A stretch of DNA of 64,000 nt from Trema orientale (lineage: Eukaryota > Streptophyta > Magnoliopsida > Rosales > Cannabaceae): contig JXTC01000045.1 of the NCBI GenBank assembly GCA_002914845.1, positions 875,485 through 939,484 on the forward strand, read 5' to 3'. This document shows positions 45,909 through 56,274 of this stretch, piece by piece (the first letter of the stretch is position 1; each line of letters starts with the position of its first letter). A program made the translations under genes and the position numbers. The notes below the pieces were generated by a model. The model did no database searches. It was not told where the DNA came from and saw nothing but the letters and a program-made list of their open reading frames with translations.

Positions 45909-46898
45909 ATGCCGGCTTACCCAGAAGAGCCACTCCTCGCCCCGAACCCGGATCGGTTCTGCATGTTCCCAATTCAGTACCCGGAAATCTGGGAGATGTA
46001 CAAGAAGGCGGAGGCCTCGTTCTGGACGGCGGAGGAGGTGGACCTCTCCCAGGACATCCGGCAGTGGGAGTCGATGACCCCCGACGAGAAGCACTTCATC
46101 TCCCACGTGCTCGCCTTCTTCGCCGCCTCGGACGGCATCGTCCTGGAGAACCTCGCCGGGAGGTTCATGAAGGAGGTCCAGGTCGCGGAGGCGCGTGCCT
46201 TCTACGGCTTCCAGATCGCCATCGAGAACATCCACTCCGAGATGTACAGCCTCCTCCTCGAGACCTACATCAAGGACTCGGCCGAGAAGGACCGCCTCTT
46301 CCACGCCATCGAGACCGTCCCCTGCGTCGCCAGGAAGGCCCAGTGGGCCCTCCGCTGGATCGACGGCTCGGAGTCGTTCGCGGAGCGGCTGATCGCGTTC
46401 GCCTGCGTCGAGGGGATCTTCTTCTCCGGGAGCTTCTGCGCGATATTCTGGCTGAAGAAGCGCGGGCTCATGCCGGGCCTGACGTTCTCGAACGAGCTGA
46501 TCTCGCGGGACGAAGGGCTCCACTGCGACTTCGCCTGCCTGCTCTACACGCTGATGAAGAAGAAGCTGAGCGAGGAGCGGGTCAGGGGGATCGTCCGCGA
46601 CGCGGTGGACATCGAGAGGGAGTTCGTCTGCGACGCGCTGCCGTGCGCCCTGGTGGGCATGAACGGCGACCTGATGAGCCAGTACATCGAGTTCGTGGCG
46701 GACCGGTTGCTTGGGGCGTTGGGGTATGGCAAGATGTATAATGCTCAGAACCCCTTTGATTGGATGGAGCTGATATCGTTGCAGGGTAAGACCAACTTTT
46801 TCGAGAAGAGGGTTGGAGAGTACCAGAAGGCTTCGGTCATGTCCAGCATCAATGGCAATGGCGGAAACCATGTCTTCAAGCTTGACGAAGATTTCTGA
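45909..46898 (+). CDS. RNR2: ribonucleoside-diphosphate reductase small subunit (class I R2)
   Basis: An intronless 329-aa protein. R2 houses the diiron-tyrosyl radical used by the large subunit to make dNTPs for replication and repair. All key residues are visible, at constant offsets from E. coli R2: iron ligands D75, E106, H109, E168, E202 and H205, and the radical tyrosine Y113 (in [12 protein letters not shown]). The C-terminus FKLDEDF is the peptide that docks on the large subunit. The ATG begins [18 protein letters not shown], typical of plant RNR2/TSO2. Codons from about 25 to 265 are almost all C- or G-ending, in sharp contrast with flanking AT-rich DNA; the last 60 codons are less biased. 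Long antisense frames here are shadows of this bias. E2F-like sites upstream suggest S-phase control. Confidence 0.97.
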   Translation: MPAYPEEPLLAPNPDRFCMFPIQYPEIWEMYKKAEASFWTAEEVDLSQDIRQWESMTPDEKHFISHVLAFFAASDGIVLENLAGRFMKEVQVAEARAFYGFQIAIENIHSEMYSLLLETYIKDSAEKDRLFHAIETVPCVARKAQWALRWIDGSESFAERLIAFACVEGIFFSGSFCAIFWLKKRGLMPGLTFSNELISRDEGLHCDFACLLYTLMKKKLSEERVRGIVRDAVDIEREFVCDALPCALVGMNGDLMSQYIEFVADRLLGALGYGKMYNAQNPFDWMELISLQGKTNFFEKRVGEYQKASVMSSINGNGGNHVFKLDEDF

Positions 46899-47078
46899 TT
46901 TTGGGGTTCAGCTAGGTTGGGTTGGGCTGGGCTGGGCTTCTCTGTTTGTGAAATATTTGTTTTCCTTTTTTATTTTTTTTAATATTATTTGTTGTTTGAG
47001 AAGTTATATAAAAAAGAAAAATTAATATAGCAGTTTCTTGGTTTAATCGCTTCGGTGTGTTGTTTATTTTTGGACCCC

Positions 47079-47165
47079 AAGTAGAGATTATGTTGTTAAA
47101 CTAGTGACTCCTACCTAACCTGAGAGGGAAACAAGTATTGAGCATTCTGATTCTTTAAATTTAAA
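47079..47165 (-). repeat. degenerate SINE 3' fragment
   Basis: CCAAGTAGAGATTA followed by AACTAGTGACTCCTACC and GCATTCTGATTC resembles the 3' half of the minus-strand SINE at 28272-28417. No A or B box remains and no target duplication was found. Confidence 0.4.
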
Positions 47166-47557
47166 AATTGGGATTTGCTTTTATGATACTATGGTAATTT
47201 CATTTTGAAAGGGGTAAAAGACAAAAACCGGAGAAAAGTGTCATATTGGTAGTGATTTGGACCATTTTGGTTTTTCAGATAGATTTTTCTATTGGCGCTT
47301 ATTGAATTTGGAAAAGTATATAACAGGAAAAGGCCAAAAAGGCACGGTGTCCATGCACAGTCCTCAATAACTGAAGGGCCTTCAATATTTTTGCTTTATT
47401 ATTCATTTTGTAAATATTTCAAATTGAAAAATTGGATCCTCAAAATGGGAAAGGAAATAAGACGAAGATAGACAAGAAAAGACATAAGTGGTTGAAGTTG
47501 GTCTGAAGTTGTAATCCTAGGATAGTAGTAGTAAGTGTTAAAGTGTCAGAACCCAGA

Positions 47558-49354
47558 ATGCAGAACACCGGAATGTTGTCGAGAGAACAGTTGCTCCATC
47601 TCTTCAATCGCTTCTCTTTCCTCACCTCTCAATCCGGTTTGTACCCTTTTCTTATTCTTTTTTTTTGTTTTTTGTTTTTTGTTTTTTCTTCTTCAAATTG
47701 ATTCCATGGCGGCCTTCCCCAGATGACTTTTTTGAATTTCTTTTTTGTGTTTTAATCGTTTACAGACTTCAAGGAAAGAATTGCTGATGCTGTTCTAGAC
47801 AAGCAGGTAAATCTCTTATACTATGGTCACATTTAGCTTGAGTGAAAATTTTCATGTGGGCACTTTAGCACTCATTTGTATGGAAGTTTATTCTGATTTC
47901 TGTATGTCCCATGTACCCATTAAGGGGAAGTTTTCATATCACCACCAAGCATGGATGATACTAGCTTATGGCTCAGCTAAGGCCCAACGTTATCGTTTCA
48001 AATTTGGAGACATTCTTTGTGGTTAGAGTAACTATTTTCTAATGGTTCAAATAGAGGGCAATGGTAAATGCGAAATCTTTGTGTGATCCTAGGGTGGAAA
48101 TTCTCTTTATCTTTTCGTTTGTCTTAGATGAGATGGATGGTTAGCTTTTAAGTTTCTGTATTGAATTATCTGAAGTATAAGTCTACTAAAATTGTTTACT
48201 TCATCGGATTTATTGGCTTTAGAGCTGCAGTTGTGACATTTAATGTAGCTCACAAATGAAAACATTTACTATTGGTATTGGTAGTTTGTTAATTTCTTAG
48301 TTTGGTATTGGTATCCGGTTTGTTCTATTCGTGTCCCAAAGGCAGAAACTTAATGATCGAAATTTGCAGGAACCTGTAGCTGTAAGTACTGCCATCCAGG
48401 AAGAGATTTTTTTGGAGATGGGAATTGGTAATTTGTCCTAGTCTCTAAATTTCTAATATTTTTTCAGAATGATTTAACTTCAGTCTTCTAACATTCCAGA
48501 TGCATGAATATGACTTATGAAAATGATCGAGAATTGATGATTCAGATCCAAAGTTTCTCTGAAGATATGATCTTGTATAAATGATAATGGTATAAAAAAT
48601 TGAATGTTTGAATTTTCTTTACTGCAGATCCTAGTTTCGGCATATCATGCCTTGGGAAGGTGAATATGACTTATGAAAATGATCGAGAATTGATGATTCA
48701 GTTTTATAAATTTGTTGCAAAGTAAGTTCTCTATATCTGTTGTGCGTGTGTTTGTTTTTCGAGAAAGGCTAGTCTTACAAGCTAAAAAATTACCGATTTC
48801 GATTTGTGAAGTTGAGAAAGTCCACGTTTTCCCTTATGTGTACTTTGTTACCAAAAGGAAAAAGAAAAGGTTAGTACTAATGTGTGGAATAACAGGGAAG
48901 AGATGACCTGTGATGAGGCACAGCTTGGACCGGATGAATATGCTGAAAGAACGCGTCGTCAAGAACTACTACAAGAACAGGTAACGTGATCAAATTTGGA
49001 CAAGTCGTATTGATTACAGGTTAATTTATCTGAAGCAGTGTATCTTTTTTCAGCAACTTGAGATGCTAAAGCTTATGCGCAAGTTTGAGCTTGATGATCA
49101 ATCTGCAATCCTCGAGAAGGTACATGCTTTTCTGGCTAAGATATGTCTCAACATAGTGATTTTATCGTTACCCATTTTAAAGTTCATTTTATTTGCAAAG
49201 GATATTTCTCTTAACTTGATTGGTCTTCTGTTGTCTACAGTTGCGTCAGCAAATGGAGAATACTGACTTTGATTTTGAGGTATCAGTTCTGTCAGCAGAG
49301 GAAATCCAGGAGATTGTTCGACGTAGGGTCTCACCTTTATACAAGCCAAGGTAG
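47558..49354 (+). CDS. conserved plant protein of unknown function
   Basis: Seven exons (47558-47636, 47766-47806, 48370-48427, 48628-48721, 48896-48980, 49054-49119, 49241-49354) join in phase to give 178 aa. The protein is acidic-helical with no signal peptide or membrane segment. Recognisable stretches are LSREQLLHLFNRFSFL, EIFLEMGIDPSFGISCLGKV, a Q/E/L-rich likely coiled coil at about 117-148 (RRQELLQEQQLEMLKLMRKF), and the ending EEIQEIVRRRVSPLYKPR. It resembles a single-copy plant family annotated only vaguely, so I give no function. Intron 3 contains an exact 41-bp copy of part of exon 4. The gene converges on the ClpC-like gene about 430 bp downstream. Confidence 0.85.
48505..48545 (+). 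repeat. 41-bp exact copy of exon 4 sequence inside intron 3
   Basis: The 41 bases at 48505-48545 are identical to 48661-48701 in exon 4, starting TGAATATGACTTATGAAAAT and ending GATGATTCAG, 156 bp apart in direct orientation. Flanks differ. The intronic copy has no splice sites of its own. Confidence 0.9.
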
Positions 49355-49532
49355 ATTGGAACTCTTGGTATATTAAGTTGGGCAATGTTTCGTTTCAGAC
49401 TGCAATACTTTTATAATGCTCACCCTCATGTGTGGTTGGTCTTTAAAAAAAAACTATTCTACCCGTTTAAGAGTTTAAGTTCGTTACTGTTTTGTATGTT
49501 TGTTTTTTTTATTTTTCAACTTTTATTCATTC

Positions 49533-49620
49533 TGTCTGGATTCATACAACTTTACACATTGATTGAATAGCCGAATTGTCTGGATTCATACAACTTTACA
49601 CATTGATTGAATAGCCGAAT
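49533..49620. repeat. perfect 44-bp tandem duplication
   Basis: Units 49533-49576 and 49577-49620 are identical (TGTCTGGATTCATACAAC through AATAGCCGAAT). It lies between the convergent 3' ends, probably in a UTR. Perfect identity implies a recent event or an assembly duplication. Confidence 0.92.
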
Positions 49621-49787
49621 CAAGATAAACAATCACAATAAAAACACAAGGTTCCATTTGAAGAAATGGAAACAGAAATGAACTCCATTAAGTTCAGGAT
49701 AATAGCTAATAAAAGAAACTCGATAACAAAAGTCTGATTGAACTCCCAAAACATTTCATAGCAAATAGATAAACCATTTACAAAAAT

Positions 49788-52026
49788 TTAAAACACAACT
49801 ACATCTCCTTTACCGTTAACACCCACGGTAACTTTATCCCCTTCTTTAATGTCTCCTCTTAGAATCTTCTCAGCCAAGCTGTCCTCCAAGAGCCTCATAA
49901 TGGCTCTTCTCAATGGCCTAGCACCATAGCCTGGATTATTTCCTTCCTTTACCAACTTCTCTTTGAACCTATCTGTCACACTCAGAGAAATTTTCTTTTC
50001 TTCGAGTCTTCGTCTAACTTCTTTTAGCATTATGTCCACTATCTGTTTTAGCTGAACATCATCAAGCTGCTTAAATACTACAACTTCATCAAGCCTGTTC
50101 AAGAACTCGGGTCTAAAATTTGTTCTCAGTTCTTCAGCAACTTCTATCTTCACTTTCTCAAAGCCAACTTGGGTCCTGTTAGCAATCACATTGTTGCCGA
50201 TGTTTGAGATCAAAATGATAATTGTATTCTTGAAATCTACAGTCTGACCTTTACCATCAGTGAGCCTGCCATCTTCTAAAATCTGAAGAAAAACGTTAAA
50301 AACATCTCTGTGAGCCTTCTCAATCTCATCAAAGAGGATCAAAGAGTGCGGCCTGCGACGAACAGCTTCGGTGAGCTGTCCACCTTCATCATGGCCTATA
50401 TAACCAGGGGGTGATCCATTAAACCTTGCAACACTATGCTTTTCCATGTACTCACTCATGTCAAGCCTAATTATGGATTCTCTGGAGCCAAAAAATTCAA
50501 CAGCTAATGCATTGGCCAACTCTGTTTTACCAACCCCAGTTGGGCCTGTGAACAAGAAGCTTGCTATTGGCCGGCTGGGGTCTCTTATTCCAGCCCGCGC
50601 TCGGCGAATAGCTCGACTAATGGCCTCCACAGCGTCATGCTGTCCTATTATTTGTTTGTGTAAAATGTTCTCCATGTTCAGCAGCTTTTTGGTTTCTGAA
50701 TGTGAAAGTTTCTCCAGTGGAATTCCTGTCCAGGAAGAGACCAAATGTTGGATGTCTGACTCTGCCACAGTGAGTTGCCCCATAGATGTTACTTCTGCAT
50801 TCTGAAGCTGAACTCGGAAGCCAGCTTCGTCAATCAAATCTATTGCCTTATCAGGGAGAAATCGATCCCTGAAATGAAATATAAGATAAGAAACCAGAAG
50901 CCAAAAACATATCTCGTACTTAGTATTAATATCTATTACCAAAAGAAAGAATCAAGGAGAATCACAAGACCTGATATACTGATTCGACAAGCGAGCAGCA
51001 GCAAATATTGCCTCTTCATCATACCGAACATTGTGAAAAGTTTCATATCTTCGACACAAAGATTTTAATATTTCAATTGTTTCATCGACAGATGGTTCAG
51101 GTACTTCAACGGTTTGAAACCGTCTTTTCAAAGCAGAGTCTTTTTCTATAAACTTCCTGTATTCCTCTAGAGTAGTAGCACAAATGCACTGCACCAACCA
51201 ATACACATGAAGACATCAAATTGTTCATACTTCATAATATCACATGAAATACGTAAGGTGACTAGAAAAAATGGGTCTTTTTTTTTTTCCAAATTAACTT
51301 GACAATCTTTAAAACACCTCTTGCAAATGCTGGTTTCAAATTGTTAGCAGCATCTAAAGCTTGTCCACCTCCTCCAGCTCCAATAAGAGTGTGAAGCTCA
51401 TCAATAAAGAGGATTATTGCCCCCTTGCTTAACTCAACTTCTTCTACAACCTTTATCAACCTTTCCTCAAACTCACCACGATTTGAAGCACCAGCAATCA
51501 GGCGACCCATGTCCAGAGAAAATACCTACATAGCAAGTCAACAACCAACTATTTATCTCTTACTCTATGCAATTTTTTCATGAACATGAGCAGTACTAAT
51601 TTTTCAAAATTTATCATGTGAAACTTCTTGGCGGGTATATTCGTGCTCTAACCTTACTTCCCTGAAGTTTTATTGGAACTTCAGATTTGACAATGGCTTG
51701 CGCTAGGCCTTCTGCAATTACAGTTTTCCCAACTCCAGGGTCACCAGTTAGGCACGGGTTATTCTTCCTTCTTTTGCATAGTATCTGCATCACACTTTCC
51801 ACTTCTTGTTGCCTCCCAATTAAAGGGTCCAGCTTATCCTGAATAAAAACAATTATATACGTTTTACTTTCTGACTATATAGAACCACTTGGTATATACC
51901 AAGGACCAAGTATTTTGAAGAATAATACTGAACATTTCGGATTACCTCTTCTGCCATTTTGGTCAAATCTGTACCATATTTCTGAAGAGTAGGAACCTTA
52001 AACTGCTGTGTTTCAAGCTTCTCCAT
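49788..52026 (-). CDS. ClpC-like Hsp100 AAA+ ATPase lacking N- and M-domains
   Basis: Minus-strand exons 52026-51946, 51838-51653, 51525-51307 (or 51304), 51188-50971 and 50868-49788 give about 594 aa, against about 920 for plastid ClpC. Both AAA+ modules are present: Walker A GDPGVGKT and GPTGVGKT, Walker B ILFIDELH and [11 protein letters not shown], arginine-finger regions KRRFQ and [11 protein letters not shown], and pore loop [13 protein letters not shown]. Missing: the Clp_N repeats, a transit peptide, and the middle domain, since [12 protein letters not shown] runs into [17 protein letters not shown] after about a dozen residues with no intron. The D1 pore-loop tyrosine (KYRG in ClpC) is replaced (SNRG). 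The third exon lacks a normal GT donor where homologues splice; ATT|GTCAAG at 51304/51303 would add one residue. The start is uncertain: the first ATG in the exon is used. It could be a functional mini-ClpC or a decaying paralogue. Confidence 0.75.
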
Positions 52027-52099
52027 TGCACATACAAGGTTTGATATCTTCCTTGAAGAATTTTCCTAATTCAAACCAAAATGTGTGTGTTCTCAAACG

Positions 52100-52780
52100 T
52101 TGCTTCTACCTAGTAGTTCTTTTATACTTGTGACAATTGCAAAAAACATTTCCTCAGTTTCCACAGATTCCAATGCAGCATTTGCTTGCACTTCCATTAA
52201 TGTTCTCCTCTGTATTATATGCGACGGTTACTGAGACCTATGCGATACAATGGTACTGGTAAATATTTCAAAGACTAAAAACACAGTATAGTACGAGACC
52301 TTTGGGGACTTGACTCGGTTCAAAGCATGTTACTGACAAATTATGTGACTTGTGGAATTTCTTTCTGTCACCGTCTCCTAGGATTCCAAACATAAAGCCA
52401 AGACATTAAACAGATCTTAGATTAGAGTATTAAAGGGGCTTAATCCTGAATGTATTGGACTGGAAATTCTGAATAATCTCAATATAACCAACAAATTAAG
52501 AGGAAAAGCATGCATGTGCCACTAATAATTGTGAAAGCCTTTAATTTGCTAATAATGACATAATCATGAAGCCCAATTAATTCCTGAATGTACATCTAAT
52601 TCCAATTATTTCTCAGTACATTGCTTCATTCGCATAGAAAAGTGAATATTTTACCTTGCATAGGACTAAAATATGAGTCATTTATTGACTAAGCCTTTAT
52701 ATTGATTAAATATTAAACAAAGACTTACTCGCATTATTACCACCATATCCTCCCTAGTTCAAAATACCCAATTGTTCTTA
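52100..52780. other. 5' flank of the ClpC-like gene
   Basis: I searched the minus strand for Clp_N-like coding and saw none. A 34-codon frame starting at 52197 (MEVQANAALESVETEEM) does not join in phase to the first recognised exon. The rest is AT-rich. Confidence 0.4.
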
Positions 52781-53470
52781 TTTTAATCTTCCAAAAGTTT
52801 TAGGCCCGAGAGGTTTGAAAGTTGTTTCATTGATTTCAAGGGGGACTAACTTTGAGTTGGTACCACTTGGAGGAGGTAGGAGAGTATGTGCTCGCATTTC
52901 GTTTGGTGTTGCTAGTGTTGAGTTTCTCAATTGCTTTACCACTTTGACTGGAAACTGGAAAATTAAAGCCAATTAGAACAACTTGATGATGCCACTGAGT
53001 CGTTTGGGTGGAATAACATGTAGGAGGGAGAATGATTTTGCTTCTGATACCCACTATTTGTATTCCGATATCTGCCGAAGTTTAGAGAACAAGAGAAAAT
53101 AGTACATTATGTTGCGATTTGTTACGTAACATCGATATAATGTCTAAGTTTAGTGGTACTTATTCGACGAAATGCATCTACTTCCAATATTGATATTTTT
53201 CATTTACTTTCTCACTCATTAGTTTATTTTTTTTCTTTTTTTTTTTTCAATAACTCCGGATGGTGTTTTTTATGGTTTCAGAGTAACGTCTGTTTAAGGT
53301 CTTTTTACATGGGGAAATAACACAATGAAATTGTGGATTTTTATGGTTTCTTTCTTTTGAAAAAAAAAAAGAAAAAGAAAAAAGAGAAATGTTTGTTTTA
53401 CGGGGAAAAAAAAAAAGAAGAAATTGTGAAATCAATGCTATTATTTATAGACACCTACTGATATAACGGC
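52780..53470 (-). mobile_element. possible LTR-retrotransposon fossil
   Basis: Read on the minus strand, a TATA-like TCTATAAATAATAG near 53450-53437 is followed after about 400 bp by GGGTATCAGAAGC (about 53056-53044), close to a Met-tRNA primer site, and then by degenerate sequence to about 52780. No paired LTR or protein domain was found. If real it is an old, broken fragment; Copia-like at best guess. Confidence 0.25.
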
Positions 53471-53718
53471 TTTTATAACACACCAGGATGCACAGACAAA
53501 GTGGTATACATGATTATGTCATTATGTATCCTGAAAACTACATCAAAAGCCGGACGAGCTCCATCCCAACTTTTGATGTGTAAATTTCTTATCAAGTGTC
53601 GTTATTATTGAGAAGGACAATGTTGAGAAACTACATATTAAAAGTTCCCTACATTTTGAACCAAAAAAAAAAAAAAAACCGGACGAGCTCCATTTCAAAA
53701 CAAAAAACTGAAAATTAA

Positions 53719-54567
53719 GGGCCTGTTTGGCATTGTTTTTTGTTTTTAGAGTTGTGTTTTCAGAAATGAGAACAAAAACTGTTTTATAATGTTTTCAGAA
53801 AACAATGGGTGTTTGGCAAATGTTTTCTAAAAATATTTTTTAGGAAAAAAAAATTATATGAATATAAAAAATCATCTTTGTATCATAAAAAAAAATATTT
53901 AGAGAGAAAAAGTTGAGAGAGTGACCAAGTATAAATTCAAGTAAGGGAATAAGGAGAGAGAAAGTCATAAGAGAAAAGGTAATGAAAGATAATAATGAGA
54001 GAAAAAGTGATAAGAGAGAATATGAAAATAAAAAGTATTGAGAAAGATAGAAGAAAAAAAAAAACTAATGAAAACACACAAGAAAGAGAAAGTGATAAGA
54101 ATACATGGGGATAAAAAATAAAGACAAAAAAAGTTATAAAAAACAAAGTAGTAATAAAGAATGAGGAGAGATAATGTGATTAAAAAAAATGAAGGGATAG
54201 AAAATAATGAGAGAAAAAGTGATAGAATAACATAAGGAGAGAGAAAATGATGAGAGAGAATAAAGAGAGAGAAAATAGTGAGAGAGAATGAGGAGAGAGA
54301 AAGTGATGAGAGAGTATGAGGATTGAGAGAATGAAGAGAGAGTGAGGAGAGAGAAAGTAGTTAGAGAAAGTGATGAGAGAGAACTATGAGAGAGAAAGTT
54401 ACAAAATAATGTGTATATGAAAGTTATATGAAAGAATTTTTATTTTTTTCAGAAAAAGAAAAAGTTAAGAAAACACCTTGAAAATAACATTTTGTTGTTC
54501 TCTGAATTTTCTGTTTTCTTTAACTCTGTTTTTAAAACCTGTTCTCAGAGAACAATGCCAAACACCC
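53719..54567. mobile_element. hAT-like MITE with GA-rich core
   Basis: Ends GGGCCTGTTTGGCATTGTT and, from the right, GGGTGTTTGGCATTGTTC, continuing as inverted arms with GTTTTCAGAAA and CTGTTTT blocks. The core (about 53900-54420) is a long degenerate run of GAGAGAAAGTGATGAGAGAG-type units. I could not find a convincing target duplication. One ambiguous base N occurs just outside at 54581. Confidence 0.65.
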
Positions 54568-54639
54568 TTACTTGTTCTCANGTGCATGAAATGTAAGTTC
54601 ACTTGTCACTTAAAAATTATCTTGTTGTGCTTTATTGGC

Positions 54640-55135
54640 CCAAATTCAAATACTTTAGGCTCGGCACGACCTATAGGCACAAGCACATCCCGTATTATAC
54701 TCGTACTTGTGTTAAGCCAGTGTAAGGCACAATGAGCCCAGATCAGAATTAATTATCAATTAATGAATATTCTTACAAAAAAGCACAAAATCTATTAATA
54801 TCAATTAAGTGTGAGACTTAGAACTAATTTTTATTTATCCATTATTCATTTTCTAGTAATTATCTAAAAGCAATCATTTAATATTCTAAGCAAAAATAAA
54901 ATATCTTTTAAGTATCTAATATCTTGCTTTATGGGCCATATCGTGCTCGCGTTGTGCTTGTGTTGTGCTCATGCATGCCCAACATCGTGTCGTGCCGTGT
55001 CGTATCAGCTCATAGTACCTAAAAACATGAGTCCGACATAGCCTAACACCTCGTGTCGTGCTTGGCACGGTTCAAGGTCACCTCGTGCCATGTCATAGCT
55101 GGCACAAATTTTTTTGAGTTGTGCCGTCATGCCTA
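54640..55135. repeat. GCACGA/TCGTGC-rich dispersed element
   Basis: The left part has GGCTCGGCACGACC and the right part repeats of TCGTGCCGTGTCGT, GTCGTGCTTGGCACG and GAGTTGTGCCGTCATGCC, partly inverted. This pattern is common in plant non-autonomous DNA elements. Exact ends and family are not resolved. Confidence 0.4.
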
Positions 55136-55161
55136 ATAAGTAGCCCAACCATTTGACATAG

Positions 55162-55325
55162 AGTAATGCTGTGAGGTATCTTAAGGTGCCAAATACCACA
55201 TGAAGTATCGGTTTTTCACTAGAAGATAAAGTTAATATTTTGTATATAGTCTCACTTAAAGTGTTTTTCCATCTTCTATTAAAAAATAGACACTTCATAT
55301 TTTGTTGGTGTACCATAGCATTACT
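55162..55325. mobile_element. small MITE
   Basis: Inverted ends AGTAATGCTGTGAGGTA and, from the right, AGTAATGCTATGGTACA. The interior is AT-rich. No clear target duplication; the ends loosely resemble those of the element at 55855-56038. Confidence 0.5.
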
Positions 55326-55535
55326 AATTTTCGCTAGACATATTATGATTACTATTTTCTAGTACATATATCACGTTATGAATAATTTTTGCTAGATACA
55401 TTACGATTATTATTTTACAACTTGGAGCCCACAGAAATGGTCAATAAGGCAACGTAGTAATTGCTAGTAAAAGCTCAAAAAAATAAATATTTAACAGAGA
55501 TCAACTCTCAAGTGATCTAATTGATTATCCTTCTA

Positions 55536-55754
55536 CCACCGTGCTAAGAGATGGGTGGCTAAGACCCTTGGCTCATGAGCTCAAGGTCATGAGTTCGAGC
55601 AGCATTCGTTGCAGTGGTCAGTTCAACTAGATGATCCACGCATGAGAAATTCAGTGTGAAATGCAGAGTAGTCAAATTCCTCGGGATTATAGGGGAACAC
55701 TACTCTCTTCCCCAATAACCTTCCTCATCGTCCGGAAAAAAAAAAAAGAAGTTA
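55536..55754 (+). repeat. tRNA-derived SINE
   Basis: Shows GGGTGGCTAAGACCC (A-box-like), GGTCATGAGTTCGAGC (B box) and an A-rich 3' end. It is flanked by an exact 12-bp duplication ATTATCCTTCTA (55524-55535 and 55755-55766). Sequence differs from the other SINEs in the window, so it is a separate family. Confidence 0.85.
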
Positions 55755-55854
55755 ATTATCCTTCTATTTACCATTACTACTATACTATCAATAGTAGTAA
55801 ATAATTAGGTAGTCCCAAAAATCCATTCACTGTGATCAGATTATTTAATAAATA

Positions 55855-56038
55855 GAGCAATACTATAAGGCACCAGTGATGCTTAGTACCACAATGACAT
55901 GTTTCTCTATCACTGAATGATTAAATTAATAAACTGGGTCCCACATGGGCCATACCTGAATTATAATTATGATTAGCCAGTAATAGACTGACACATCATT
56001 GTGGTGCTGGACACCACTGATATCCCATAGCATTATTC
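55855..56038. mobile_element. MULE-like MITE, 184 bp, perfect 9-bp TSD
   Basis: Inverted ends GAGCAATACTATAAGGCACC and, from the right, GAATAATGCTATGGGATATC, then matching CAGTG and CACCACAATGA blocks in opposite orientation. Flanking duplication TAATAAATA (55846-55854 and 56039-56047) is exact. Confidence 0.88.
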
Positions 56039-56274
56039 TAATAAATATGATATATTGATGGTAGAAGACCTTCCTTAATTATTATTCTTTATCAATATCA
56101 ATATGCAAGTTGAAGACAAACAAACCAAAAAAAAAAAAAAACTATAGCAAATTAAAAAGAAAAAAAAGATTTGATTATAACATGTAATTTTGAAAATGCA
56201 AATATAGATTTAAAAAAAAATTCTAGCAAGAGGAGAAGACAATGCTGCTCCGCTCTCATATTTAAAGGATTAAG

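Noticed and set aside
45855-46871. 338-codon minus-strand frame and a 225-codon shifted plus frame over RNR2
   Set aside because: Long only because GC-rich codons suppress stops in other frames; the RNR2 frame has every catalytic residue.
48505-48545. Mutually exclusive exon in the unknown-function gene
   Set aside because: The copy covers only 41 bp of exon 4, lacks acceptor and donor sites, and would not replace the whole exon.
52094-52197. Missing N-terminal exon of the ClpC-like gene (MEVQANAALESVETEEM...)
   Set aside because: No similarity to Clp_N that I can see, and its only donor does not join in phase with the first recognised exon.
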